DNA of 64,000 nt, from the NCBI RefSeq assembly GCF_003576645.1, contig NC_044918.1, positions 25,877,438 to 25,941,437 on the forward strand. Reading direction: 5' to 3'. The notes beneath the pieces were generated by a model. The model was not told where the DNA came from and ran no database searches. It saw only the letters and a program-made list of their open reading frames with translations. Positions 1 to 12,100 of this stretch are shown here, in pieces (the stretch's first letter is position 1; each line of letters begins with the position of its first letter). Origin of the DNA: Ipomoea triloba (taxonomy: Eukaryota > Streptophyta > Magnoliopsida > Solanales > Convolvulaceae). A program made the translations under genes and the position numbers.

Positions 1-824
1 ATTTTTTAAACTAACGTTATAAAATTAACACATGTAATTTTGAGTAATTTAAAACTTTATATTTAAAATATTTTTTGATATGTTTGGTTTAAATGGAATA
101 AATATAATTTTCTTTTAAATCTAATATATGTAATATTTTTACATTTGATATCCTAACCAAATTTATATCTATATATAGCATAACTAAAAATATATTTGAA
201 CACAATAACATATTTAGATAATATTAATATTTTTTAGATAATATTTAAAATACTTTTGGATATATTCATTTGAATGAAATGTATATATATAATTTTTAAT
301 TTGAAGTCTAATATATCTAATATTCGGACCAAAATTTATTACGATATAACATAACTAAAAATATCTAAATCAATAATCTATTGAGTTCAATCAAAATCTA
401 AAACTTGGTATATAGTCCAAGTTTTAATTGTGATAATGTGAATAATGTATAACTTTAAGCGTAAACAAATAAGTTATGGTTATATAAGTAAATGCGAGTG
501 GAAAAATAAAATATAGTGTTAAGTAAAATAAGATGATAACTAATGTAATCTAATGAATAAATATGTAAGTAGATAATTGTAATAATATGATTATATTGAT
601 ATATAGCCAAATGGATGATAAATGATTCTATTTTTTCCATTTAGAAAAATAGTTTTTAAAAGCTTTCTAATTTTCTAGAAAACTGGAAAATATTTCCAAT
701 TTTTTAAAAGAAAAACTGTGCTGGTAAACATGTTTCTATTCTCCAAATCTCCAGCTCTTTTAGAAAATTGTAGAAATTCTCTTGTTAGTAAACGAACCCA
801 AAGAGTTTGAAGCAAATGCTCAAA
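1..824. other. AT-rich intergenic DNA
   Basis: Very AT-rich sequence with runs such as tatatatat and many stop codons in all frames. The only open frames are short and of low complexity. I see no gene or clear element ends here. Confidence 0.6.
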
Positions 825-969
825 GAGGGTGGAAATTCGATTCGGTTTACCTGAACCGTACTAGTTCGACTTGGTATTATACCGAACAACCGAACGGTAA
901 TGGATTCTTGTATATCGAAATGTTCGGTAAAAAATCAAACCGAACCGAATACCTTTTTTTTTAAAATAA

Positions 970-1018
<49 letters not shown>

Positions 1019-1898
1019 GTAAATCCAAGTCCCTTGCTGCCCGCTCCATCGTTAAGCTCATATTCTAATTTGTATCTTTTTAAAATTTTTTATTTGATTT
1101 CTTTATGATTTGTTCTCTACTTTGCACTTTTGTTGTTTGGCGCAATTGTTCTTTGTCTCACAATGATCTCTAACTTGAGTTATTCTTACAATATTCAGTA
1201 TTTTCTTAGTTTCATGTTTCAATGAAATTAATGTGCTTCAACATCATTCTAATTTTGATTTCCAGTGCTTGGAAGCATTAGAAGTATATTTCTAGTGCAC
1301 TGGAAATAATTCTAGTGCACTGGAATATTATTTTTTAGTATTGGAATAAATTTGTAGTGCATTGGCTGGAATATTATTTTTCGGAATAAAATTCTAGTGC
1401 ATTGAAAAATAATATTCCAGTGTAATGGAAATATATTTTTCCAAGCAATGATGGATTGTGTCAAAAAATTAATAATACAATATTTGACACGTGTTCTTCA
1501 AATATTAACTATACAAATGTATGATTCTTCATCTTGTCAATAAAGCATTCCAAGTGAGGCAACTGAAGAGTTGGTTGGGCAAACAACCAACTGATGTTTG
1601 GTAATTAGTACTCAGTAGTGTGTTTGAATTTTGGATTGTTATTTTGTTATATAATGTTTAGACTTTGAATTTGGACCATGTTAATATGTATTTTTTGGTA
1701 GTGTAGGTGTATGAAAAATTAGAAAATGTAAAAAATTGGGGTTCTTAAACGGAACCGAATACCGAATAGAACTAATCTCGGACCGAAACCGAACCTAATT
1801 ATAATGTTAAACCGAATGATATCATTTTTTTTAATACCGAAATACTAATAGCGAAACCAAAAAAAAAAAAAACTGAACCGAATCTCGAAACGCCTACC
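825..1898. mobile_element. possible hAT-like MITE with ggttcggt-rich ends
   Basis: The two ends are imperfect inverted repeats: the left begins gggtggaaattcgattcggt, and the right end read on the minus strand gives gtaggcgtttcgagattcgg. Copies of ccgaac/gttcgg cluster within about 120 bases of both ends. A (TAA)n microsatellite lies inside. I could not find a matching target-site duplication, so the boundaries are soft. No coding capacity is visible. Confidence 0.35.
968..1016. repeat. (TAA)n microsatellite
   Basis: Fifteen or more consecutive aat/taa triplets. On the minus strand it reads as a spurious poly-leucine frame. Confidence 0.95.
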
Positions 1899-2668
1899 TG
1901 TTGCGGTTTATATAATCTGGGATATGCGCAAGGTAAAGTGACTTCCGCCACCTAAAATCTCATATTCTACCCAAATTATTTAATAAGAATAATACTCATG
2001 TCCATTATATATATATATATATATAAATTTAAATTTTATACTCCGTAATTAATTAGATTTCTAGTGATAATATAAACTATTTGAATTTGAAAATGTGTGT
2101 GGGGAAAAAAAATTGGACAATCTTTTTGTTTTTTTTTTTCTTTTGTTTTTGTTTTTTTTTTCAAAAGATAATTTAGTCTTAGGACATCGTATTGGTGCAT
2201 GCTAATTTAATATATGTTATTACTTTTGTTAAGAGTTAATTCCATTTTTGGTATTAACTACATTTTTAGGTGATAATTCATTTTTTGTCATTTTTTTAGA
2301 ACATCTCTCTTTGATCTTGAGGAATGATATTTTTTGTCCTCATAAACAAACTTGTTTAAATTATGTAAAATCCAAGGGAATTTAGGTCTTCCATAATGAA
2401 TTTTTAAAAAAATAAAAATAAAAATATAGCGGGTCAACCCACTTTGTATTAAAAAAGATCGAAATATTTTTGTATTTAACAACATTTCAACGATTTTGTT
2501 GAAAATGACAAAAAATGATCATGCGACAATAATATTAGAACAAAAAATAAATGTTCTGAAAAAGAAAGAGTACAAGTAAACTATGATCTATAAATTTAGG
2601 ACAAAAAATGTAACTCCTTTTGTTAATATCAAAATTTAGAATTCATTCATTCTCTTTTTCCCATTTCT
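1899..2668. other. AT-rich intergenic DNA with poly(T) and (AT)n tracts
   Basis: Contains an (AT)n run near 2009-2024 and T-rich stretches near 2125-2160. No coding sequence or element termini recognised. Confidence 0.6.
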
Positions 2669-2689
2669 TTACACTCTCCGATGGCATTT

Positions 2690-3273
2690 TAGTATCCACT
2701 TGTGGACTGTAGTTTGAGTATCGGAGTGTGGTGAGGACTGTAGTTTGGGTATCCACTTATCTTTCCCCCATCGCTCTCTCTGTGCGTCAACTAAGGCGTT
2801 AAACTCATTTGTCTCATTGGCAGCAATGCCCTCTATTATAGGAATTTGTCCCCTAGGTACACCAAGTATGCACTGCACATACTCCTCCAAAAACAGCTCA
2901 TCCTCTCCAATTTGTACTGAGACCTTTGTGTTAAGTAGTGATCCAAATCCAATTTCCCTTACAGCTTCATGTTGTTCTGGGCTTAAACTGCTGACAAGAC
3001 TGAAGAGTTGCATAGGCGTCGTTATTATATTCAGGCACTTCTTATGTTTTGGTTGATCCTCCTATCGTTCTTTTTCATTCCTAGTCTGTTTTGGTCTTGG
3101 TCTTTCCTCAGCCACTTGTTTGTCATCATTCCATTTTTTTTTGTTCTCATCTCATTATTTTCTGGCTCGGAAACTACATGGACAGGCAATGAAGTAGACA
3201 CATAATCTTTCTTTCTTTTGTACATTATTTGCATTTCCATTAATGTCAGATCGCTGTCTACGGGGCTTGACAT
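2690..3273 (-). pseudogene. fragment of a transposon-associated plant gene (mobile-domain or Ulp1-transposon type)
   Basis: Two minus-strand frames, 3273-3031 and 3013 downward, are offset by one frame and together look like the N-terminal part of one protein. The second begins near residues LFSLVSSLSPEQHEAVREIG, followed by GFGSLL, EEYVQCILGVPRG and INEF-type text. This pattern (a SLSPEQ..AV..IGFGSLL block followed by a short ..LGVPRG block) is familiar from plant proteins carried by MULE and CACTA transposons next to Ulp1-like proteases or the aminotransferase-like plant mobile domain. Only about 100 residues remain, with a frameshift between the pieces and no protease part. Assignment is from pattern memory; a broken host gene of the same superfamily is possible. 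Confidence 0.45.
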
Positions 3274-3292
3274 CGCTGCAATAACATTAGGT

Positions 3293-3464
3293 ATAACAAA
3301 TTAGACCAATCAGGTAATTGAAATTTATAATGTACATAATTATATAATAGAATATACATAAACTGTCAATAAAATAAACATAATCATAAGTCTAAATAAT
3401 ATTATTTCTGTCTAGTGAGAGGTATGGTATTGAAATTCATAATGTACAAAAATATATAATAGAA
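3293..3464. repeat. tandem repeat array, left part
   Basis: Shares a unit of about 95-115 bases with 4668-5250. Each unit contains tatggtattgaaat, then aataatgtacagaaatat, then agaatacacataaac. The array was one block before the solo LTR at 3465-4667 inserted. Confidence 0.75.
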
Positions 3465-4667
3465 TGTTGGAAAAATAGCATAAAATGACAATTTTAGTGG
3501 CTATTTTGTGGTACAAATATATGTGGGGTCCACTTCCGATTTGGGTCGGGTCAAAGTAGGTTCGGGTTCTTCGTAGTTAGACGAAGAGATTGATATATAG
3601 CACGCACAAAACGGATAATGGGTGAATGAGAAATTGGTTCTCAAATTAAAGTTGACACATTTGAGTTGGAAAAATGGTGGGAAAGCTTTAAAGTAAGCTT
3701 TTGTTCCATATTGGTTTGGGAAGTGGGTTTGCACCACTATTTATACAAGAATCTTTCTTAGGCTTTGTGAATTGTATAGCATAAAGGCTCTCTCTCGCAC
3801 GCGGGGAAGGGGGGTGGTGCAAATCAAATCCCAAAATGAGACTGAAAAGGCTTGGCTCGTGTGCGCCGACACCTGTGGGCATAAGTTATGCCAAATTTTT
3901 GTTACATTTTTCCAACATTTTTCCAACACGGAGCCACTAATGATTCGTCCTTGTGCGAATCATGTACTCGGGTAACCAATTCATGGTATCAATTCGGCCT
4001 TAAGGACTCGCCTCCTTATGAACTCGGCCATACTTGGTACGCTTTGGTCATTCTGGTTACTCGCCTCGGGTAATAGTTCGGCCTTTTGGCAGCACATCTG
4101 ATCAACTTGGGTTAACTCCTCGTGGTCTCGTTTTGTCTTGGGTACGATTCAGGTATTGACCTTTAAGAGTCTTGATTCATCTGTTATGGAATTAGTTCCG
4201 GGTTAATTCCAATTTTATTATCTGAATAAATTCTCAGGTAGTGGTCTACCGTTACAGGAGTTATAAGCCAGTTTTTATTATCAGATTAAGTGCCATGATT
4301 AAATGCTATTTAATCCATCAACTCTTATATGAGTTGATTGTAGAAGCAGCAGATTTACACAACACAAGAAATGCATTTTCTCTCTCGGAAACTCTATTTC
4401 TACTCCTTTCTTTCAAACTGTGATCAAAATCTTGTTCTTGTTCGCCGGGTTTCATAGTTTGAGTGCTCAAACTCGTAATCGAAGCTTGTTTTATCCTGGA
4501 AAACCTAGGTTACAACGCTCCTAACACTTTGGGAGGTAGAAAATAATGTTTTAAAGACAGTGTAGTGAGTACACGACTCAAGCTTACCACCTTCCAGAAA
4601 TTATTTCGTAATTTGTGCATGTTATTATTCTGAAAATATTATTTTCGTAATATTATTTTTCTTAACA
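3465..4667. mobile_element. solo LTR, probably Ty1/copia type
   Basis: The segment starts tgttggaaaaatag and ends tatttttcttaaca, so it has TG...CA ends with a longer TGTT/AACA inverted terminus. It is flanked by the 5-bp direct repeat tagaa (3460-3464 and 4668-4672), as expected for integrase-made insertions. It lies inside a tandem repeat that continues on both sides, which confirms both edges. Length is 1203 bp. A possible TATA motif (ctatttatacaag) lies near 3737. No internal gag-pol region is present, so this is a recombination relic. The copia assignment rests on the TGTTGG start and is tentative. Confidence 0.85.
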
Positions 4668-5250
4668 TAGAATACACATAAACTCTTAATAGAATACACA
4701 TAATCACAAGTCTAAGTATTATCATTTCTGTTTTATGAGGTATGGTATTGAAATCAATAATGTACAGAATTATACGGAGTATAATATAATACACATAATC
4801 ACAACTCTAAGTATCATCATTTTTGTTTCATGAGGTATGATATTGAAATCAATAATGTACAGAAATATATAATAGAATACACATAAACTCTTAATAGAAT
4901 ACACATAATCATAAACCTAAGTATTATATATCATTTCTGTTTCATGAGGTATGGTATTGAAATCAATAATACACAGAAATATATAATAGAATACACATAA
5001 ACTCTTAATAAAATACACATAATAAGCCTAAGTATTATCTTTTCTGTTTTATGAGGTATGGTATTGAAATTAATAATGTATAGAAATATATAATAAAATA
5101 CACATAAACTCTCAATAGAATGAACATAATCACAAGTCTAAGTATTATGATTTCTGTCTAGTAGAATACACATAAACTCCTAACATAATATACATAAACG
5201 CCTAACATAATACACATCAACACAAGTCTTAAAATTATCAATTTTTGTAC
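4668..5250. repeat. tandem repeat array, right part
   Basis: The marker tatggtattgaaat or a one-base variant recurs at 4741, 4835, 4950 and 5057, giving units of about 94-115 bases. Units carry two copies of the phrase agaatacacataa. No coding capacity. Confidence 0.85.
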
Positions 5251-5514
5251 ATTATGGTTATGAATTTTGTGTTCGTACTACGTAGTTATATATAACCTTA
5301 GTTAACTACAAATGGTTATTAATGCTGAACTTTCATGCCAATGTGTATAAATTTCATGACATACGTACAGAAATTATGTATTATTTTTCAAATTTCATAA
5401 TCTTTCAAACTTCAAAAAAATAAATGTTTGAAAATTCACCTTTGTTGTGTTGTTTAAATGATCTGAACAAATCGTTGAGTTTTTTTGAACTGTTTTGTTA
5501 CTTCTTCGATCTTG
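5251..5514. other. intergenic DNA
   Basis: AT-rich, no recognisable feature. Confidence 0.5.
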
Positions 5515-5905
5515 CTTTTGTTTATGGGTGGGAATAGGGTGGGCTCATTGTAGGGCCTATGCCCTTGCCTAATTAAGGTCTAGTTAGGCCTAGTTCGTTA
5601 AGTAAAAAGGTTAGGATTGAGCCAATTTCAAAGCATATTAAACTAAACAGGTCAGGCCTATATATATCAGGCTTAGCACGCCGGGTTAGCCCGCCCCGCC
5701 TCGCAAAAAAGGCGGGGCGGGCTTTGATATTTTGGGCCCGTATTTTGGCGAGCTTTTTAGCCCGTCCCAACCTAACCCGCAGACTTTGGCGAGCGGGCTG
5801 GCGGGACCCGCCAAATATATAATAAAAATTATTAAATTAAATAAATACTACAATAGTTAATTTACAACATTAAATATGTCTTATCAACTTGATTATATTA
5901 CTAAC

Positions 5906-5907
<2 letters not shown>

Positions 5908-5947
<40 letters not shown>

Positions 5948-5991
5948 TTGGGTTTACAGTTAACTGTAAACCAGAATTCAATTGTAATTAG

Positions 5992-6046
<55 letters not shown>
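5908..6046. repeat. two (AT)n blocks flanking a 22-bp palindrome
   Basis: (AT)n runs at about 5908-5943 and 5995-6046 bracket a perfect inverted repeat at 5951-5972 whose left arm is ggtttacagtt. The AT blocks would melt easily, so the segment could extrude a cruciform. No function can be claimed. Confidence 0.8.
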
Positions 6047-6050
<4 letters not shown>

Positions 6051-6360
6051 TATATAAAAGCCAAATGGCACTGCTTTATTTTTAATTGTAATTAGTATAT
6101 TGTATTAACTGTAACTTTTATTGTATTTTAATTTTAAAGCTAAAACTTTTTCAGGGTTTTTATTTGTGCATGGTTAATGATGTGTAATTGAAGAGCCAAA
6201 AAGGCATTGTTTTATTTTATTTTCTCAAGATTTTTTTATTTTTATGGTTAATATCGAGTAGAGTGGATTTCTACAGTTGATTGCTTTGAATTTTCATTAA
6301 AATGAAATTTGATTGTCCATTTGTCTAGGTTCTGTTTGGTTCTTTCAATAATTTTATAAC

Positions 6361-7957
6361 GAGTCAAATCCTTTTTTGGTCCTACACTTATTGGGCATTG
6401 GACACATTTAGTCCGACTTTATTAATTTTGCCACATTTCACCCAAGCTTTTAAAAAGTTGGATACTTTTAGTCCAACGTTACTTTTAGAGTTAGTCTGCC
6501 GTGAACTGGAAGGACATTTCTGTCCTTTCATATCCAATTCTTCATCAACCTTATACTTTTAAGTTCACCAGCAATGTTCTTCTCCATTTGCAGACCCAAA
6601 TAAGAAACACCACACAAAGCGAAGATCATTCTGCAAATTACAAAGTTCAACCCAAACTCAGTGTCGCTATTCACGGATTGCATAAGAAAACATTCCTTCA
6701 AAAATCAAAGTTAATTATTTACCTTTTCTTTTCTTTTTTTTATATAAAAAAACCAAATTTTTTTCATCATTTTTGTATTTATAATGTTGTAAGTCACATC
6801 TCTAATCCGTCCAATATATCATTTTCTAGGGAGTAAATTTACTAATAATTTTCCATTATTTATACAATCAGTCAATAATTTTACCCTTTTAAAAATGATC
6901 AGGATAATATTAATATGAGGGAAGATTTTAAAAAATAATAATAAAGAGAAATTTATTTTTTTTGAAAACAAAGAGAAATTATTTTAGTATAGTAAATAAA
7001 TTGGAAATATATTTAAGGAAAAATGGAGAAAGGAATAAAGACAGAGGGGGTTGTGATAAGTTGAGAGGTAGGTAACTGACCGGCAACATCTTGACCATCG
7101 TAAATGCCACGGTTGACAGTGCTGAAGGTGTCGCGAGCAGTCTTATCCATTGTATAGCAATCTCCCAATCAAACCTCTACCTGGACGACAGCGGCGGTTA
7201 GAGCGTGGTGGTTGACGGAGAGGAGAACGAAATCTTCCTGCGTCAGCTTCTTCTTGTTCTTCTCCATAGTCCAAGCTCAATTGAGATGCCTCTCCAGTTG
7301 CTCATCCAAGCTCTTCAAATCTATCTAATCCGCCCTCACAAAATCGTCACTGCTCTTCTCCATTTTCGAAATCCCTCTATCCAATTCGGGTTTTGCCGGC
7401 AGTATATATGTATGAATACCAAATCACAATATATGCGTATGTGTATGTATATATACAACTGTATGTATAATCCTTGATTGGGGCTGGTGGGTGCTGGTTC
7501 TGTTGTTTCTTATCCCCGTCCACGGCTGGTGGACTCCCCTATTCCACCTTCCCCAGCAGCTTCTCCTCCGCAGGCGCCTCCGTCTTCTCCTCAGGGGGTG
7601 GCGGCGCTGCTTCCTCGTCCACGTACCAAACTCTAACCCCGATCCACCAAAGAGTATACCAAAAAACGGTTCCAATTTCTTGTGGCGTATGAGAGGAATT
7701 TACAGAGAAAAAATTGAGTTGGTGGAGTGGGTCACGGTTCCACTCATATCTGAGAAGTTTACCAAGAGGCTGATGAAGAATGGGACATGAAAGGACAAAA
7801 ATGCCCTTCCATTTCACGGCAGGCTAACGCTAAAAGTAACGTTGGACTAAAAGTGTCCAACTTTTTAAAAGCTTGAGTGAAATGTGGCAAAATTAATAAA
7901 ACCGGACTAAATGTGTCCAACGCGAAATAAGTGTAGGACCAAAAAAGGATTTCACTC
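6361..7957. mobile_element. MULE (Mutator-like element) with long TIRs and gene-like interior
   Basis: Terminal inverted repeats of about 190 bp: the left starts gagtcaaatccttttttggt and the right, on the minus strand, gagtgaaatccttttttggt. Both continue with ttggacacatttagtccg and acgttactttta. Flanks ttttataac (6352-6360) and tttcataac (7958-7966) form a 9-bp target duplication with one mismatch, the Mutator size. The interior at 7060-7690 is richer in G+C and gene-like on the minus strand, including a short frame ending in proline/glutamate-rich AAPPPPEEKTEAPAEEK and initiator-like segments such as MEKNKKKLTQEDFVLLSVN. I do not recognise the donor gene. No transposase: a Pack-MULE candidate. 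Confidence 0.8.
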
Positions 7958-8127
7958 TTTCATAACAAATTGGGTCTTTGTGGGTGTTGTTTGTTTTCTT
8001 CTGTAAAAATATGGATAAGAAAACCAGTGAAGATATGGATTTGTTATGAAATTAATATATTGTATAAATGATTTTTTATTGACTTATAGATTAATACATT
8101 ATGTATTTGATTATTTATTAGTTATTA

Positions 8128-9165
8128 TCTATACTATATATAAAAGTATTATCCTCCTCCAAAATTTTCCCACCCAAACTTAGGGGCATTTTAGTCAAAA
8201 TATTGATTTTATTAATTAATTAATTTATTGATTATTTATTAATTTATTTATTAATAATTTTGATTGATGATTGATTAATAATATTGATTTTATTAATTAT
8301 TCATATATATATTTATTCATAAAATCAACCAATTGGTTAGAACATACCTATTTCATTCACCTATAATATTATTATGGTAATATGGTAATTATGGTAGAAT
8401 AATATTATAATCTACCATTCATATCTATTAATTATAATTGGTAATATTGCATTATCTACCACCCCTTCTCCCATGCTTTCAACCACCCTGCAGTAAACAT
8501 ATGCGGAGTATATTATTCTTAATCAACCACCATGCAATAAACATATGTATTCATACGTATTAATTATCATTTAAAAATTAGGAAAAATGTGTTATAATCT
8601 ATACGTATAAAATATTGGAAAAAGGAATGGTCAAACCAGCGTGAAATAATATTTTGATTAACATGGAAGACAATCTAACAAAATACTATATATTCATAAT
8701 TAAAATTGGAAAAAGAAATACTCCTTTGTATAATTTCCGTCCAAAAAATAGTAAAGGTAAATTGGGAAAAAAAACTAATATTACTAATTGACTGAAAATA
8801 TAAAAGGATCCTAAAGGAAATGGAAATTATGTAACTTGGAAAAGGAAACGAATATTACTACTTTAGTGAAAATTAAAAAAATTCTTAATTGACTGAAAAT
8901 AGAAAAAGAAATGTTCGGATCAGAATGAAAAATATTTGATTAAGATTGAAGACAAGATTATCACAATTATATCATAAATCTTTCACAATAATATTCTAGA
9001 TCATCAGTTAAAAAGGGCACAAAAATTAGGTACATTGAAAAAATATAAATAGTCTCATTATAGTAAATGCATTCCTGTAAACTTCTTCTCGGTTATAAAC
9101 ATTTGAAGCTAAAACATATTTCAAATCATCGTACAAATCTCATTGCGTGCACCCATTACGCATGG
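8128..9165 (+). mobile_element. Helitron-like 5' end and AT-rich body
   Basis: At 8128 the sequence reads tctatactatatataaaagt, preceded by A. This is the typical plant Helitron 5' terminus (TC start, insertion between A and T). The same start recurs at 14728. The following kilobase is AT-rich without coding sequence. It is cut by the solo LTR at 9166 and appears to resume after 12730 with RPA-like fragments. I could not place its 3' hairpin end. Confidence 0.5.
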
Positions 9166-12100
9166 TGTAACCCCTCGCCTATTCCGATAAGTTTAGAGTT
9201 CAAAAAATATTTTTAAGCTACGATATTTACGAAATGGTCTCTCGTTACTTCAAGAGGATTTTTTTTTAGTAAGGAAAGTTATTAATAAGTTACGATTTAC
9301 GTAACGGTCACGAACCGTAAAATTTTAAGGACGTATATACAGTTCGAATTTTCCTAGAAAATGGATTATTAAGCATGATACGATTACGCGTGAGCTTCCA
9401 ACTCAGTTCAGTGAAAAAAATTAGACGAACTGTAAGAGTGAAATTTGCTACGGACTTCGTACCTATATTTCACGAGATACCGAAAAATTCCCAATTCTAG
9501 TGATTATCGACGGGATTATTTTTAGGATAATTTTGGTGTTAGGATTTTCCCGAATTAAGCTATAATCCTCCGAACTTTCATCTGATTTAAACCCAAACTG
9601 ACAAAATAAATTAAGATCTTCAAGGAGACACCATATAGAGTTGACATGTGGCACTCAAAATCCCCACTTGGATTGGATCATTAATGGCATGTCATATAGG
9701 TATGAGAATGTTGCACTTGTTACTTAATTCTCAAGCCAAACTCACATCATCTCTCTCTCATCTCTCCCATTCCCTCTCCCATTTTCGAAAATACAAAGGA
9801 AAGAAAGAAGAAGGAAAATCTTAGTCTTCTAACTTTGTGATCCAAGAACTCCCTAGCTATCTCTTCAACTCAAAGTGCTCTATTGTAGGTAAGAACTTTG
9901 GTTTGTTCGGTTAAATCCCTCATAGAACTTAAGCTTAAACTTAAGGTTCATGAAAATATTGTTGTTATGGTGATATTTTTAGGATCTTTGGTGAAGGACT
10001 CCAAGGAAGGCATCATCAACTCTTATGTTTTTTTTTTAGGTTTCTACAAAGGTAAGGAATCCCTTAAGTCGGTTCAATCACTTGGAGGTGAACAAATGCT
10101 AGTAAATTATATGACTAGAAATTTTTACGTGGAAATTATGTGTTAAGTTCGTGGATCTACAAGTTAGCCTAAGAAACTACACTTTGGATTTTTGGTAATT
10201 TTTGTATACATGTTCATAGCTAATTTATGCATGTATATGTGGAATTTATGCCCATATAGGCTTATACTTGTGAAAATAGTGAAAAGAAATCAGGATAGAT
10301 TCTGGCAGTAACTTCCGAGATTTATTGGGAAAAATTGGTAAGGTATTTTGATCCTATTTTTTTTAGACATGTAGTTCTATAAGTGTAGAACCTGCATATA
10401 AAATTTCATAATGATCGGAGTAGTATAAGTATGGTTTTCGAATTTTTCTCTAAAACTGGTCCAGAGAGAAAATAATTCTGGACAGCACACTGCCGAGGGA
10501 AAAAATGGAATTTTCTGTGTTTATTCGCGGATCAAAATGACCAAAACTTTTTACGGACATCAAGTACTATAAGTTGGGGTTCTACCATAAAAATATCAAG
10601 TGAAAAAGAGTTCGGGAACTATCTTTACCGGCTCAATCTTTCTGACTGCGCCAAGCTGAAATTTCTGGCAGATTTGGGTGTACGCGGCCTTGGACGCGCG
10701 TCCATCGACGCCCAGAGTTACGGCGTCACGGCCAAAAGGCCGGACGCGGACACGGACGCGCGTCCGTGGGCGCCCAGTTTCGGCGCCATTTACCGAACGT
10801 GCGGACGCGGCTCGGACGCACGCGTCCGCTGTGCGTCCGCAGCTGCTGCCAACCGCGAGTCCGCGCGACGCGGACTCGTTTTCGACTTGTTTTTTACCAA
10901 ACTTTTCCCCGATGTTTTTAATCCCGAGTGTTATGATGTTTGAAAGGCCTACGGGCAAAAGAGATCTATTTTTGAAAGAAATATCTGTTTTGGAAAAATT
11001 ATGTACATCACTTTAGAAGAAAATATTGTTGTTGAGAAATAAGTACAACTCTTGTAACTTGAGGAATTATGTTGGAAAGCCTATGAGTAAATAAAAATGT
11101 TTATAAAACTTACGTCGAAAGAACGTATGCTATTTTGGTAAACAGGTTGTCAAAACCTTATTTTTGAGGAAAATACTACTTTTAAGGAGTGAGTACATTA
11201 CGTGAGAAAAACGAGAAAATGACGATTGAAAAGCCTGCGGGCACTGAGAGTATTTTGAAAATCCTTCTTGGGCTGATGAGATAGCCGATTTCAACTATTG
11301 GACTCAAATGAGAAATATGTCCAAAAGAAATGATTTGAGAAAGAAAAACGGAAGGAAGAATCATGTTTTCAAACCCTTAGTTTCTAAAGCGAGTTGAGGA
11401 GGACCTTGATTGACCCACGGGTGGCTTTAAGTGCCATGGCCCAGTGGTCGTTGTGGATATTGTATGACCAGTTCATACTGCAGGGCGAAGTCTATTCGTC
11501 GATATGTTATAGTGTATGACCAGTTCATACTGCAGGGCGAAGTCTATTCGCCGGGTACTATATAACTCGTAGGATGAGGTATTCCTATGGGGGTGTGCAC
11601 ACTTAAGGTATAGTTACTCCAGAAGTTCGGGTAGGTGTAGTTTTTATGGACCTAGCTAGGCCATCTAGGAATCATTTTAACGAACCTTACGTCCAGGGGA
11701 TCAGTGTTAGACCGGGTGATGACCACTGAACCCGAGTTCGATGATCCAAGTGGTCAGAGTGGGAGTTATGAGAATGCTCCAAAGGCCTCACGCTCACTAA
11801 GAAGAAACTAAGGAAGTTTTAAAGATGAGAAAAGAGTTACTCTGTAACGACTTGAGAAGGAAATGATTCTATCCAAAATGTGACGAATTTTGAGCACGGA
11901 AATGTGCTGTTGAACCTCCTTTTGAGTTAAAATGAGGGAACTACTGGAAACGAAATATTTTACAAACTTGTCTGAAAAACAGAAAAATGTGTTTTAAGTG
12001 GAAATGATGCCGGTACCTTTATATGAGAAAAGTTTACGTGTTGAGTTAGCTTTACGCCTTATATTATATTATTTACTATTGATAACCTGATTGCAGGTAG

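Noticed and set aside
861..1061. Poly-leucine open frame on the minus strand
   Set aside because: It is only a translation of the (TAA)n microsatellite.
2745..3056. Plus-strand open frame of about 100 codons
   Set aside because: The minus strand has the recognisable transposon-protein pattern; this frame is its antisense shadow.
10596..11016. Overlapping open frames of 90-120 codons on both strands
   Set aside because: They arise from the G+C-rich patch of the solo LTR, have arginine/alanine-rich shadow composition and no domain.
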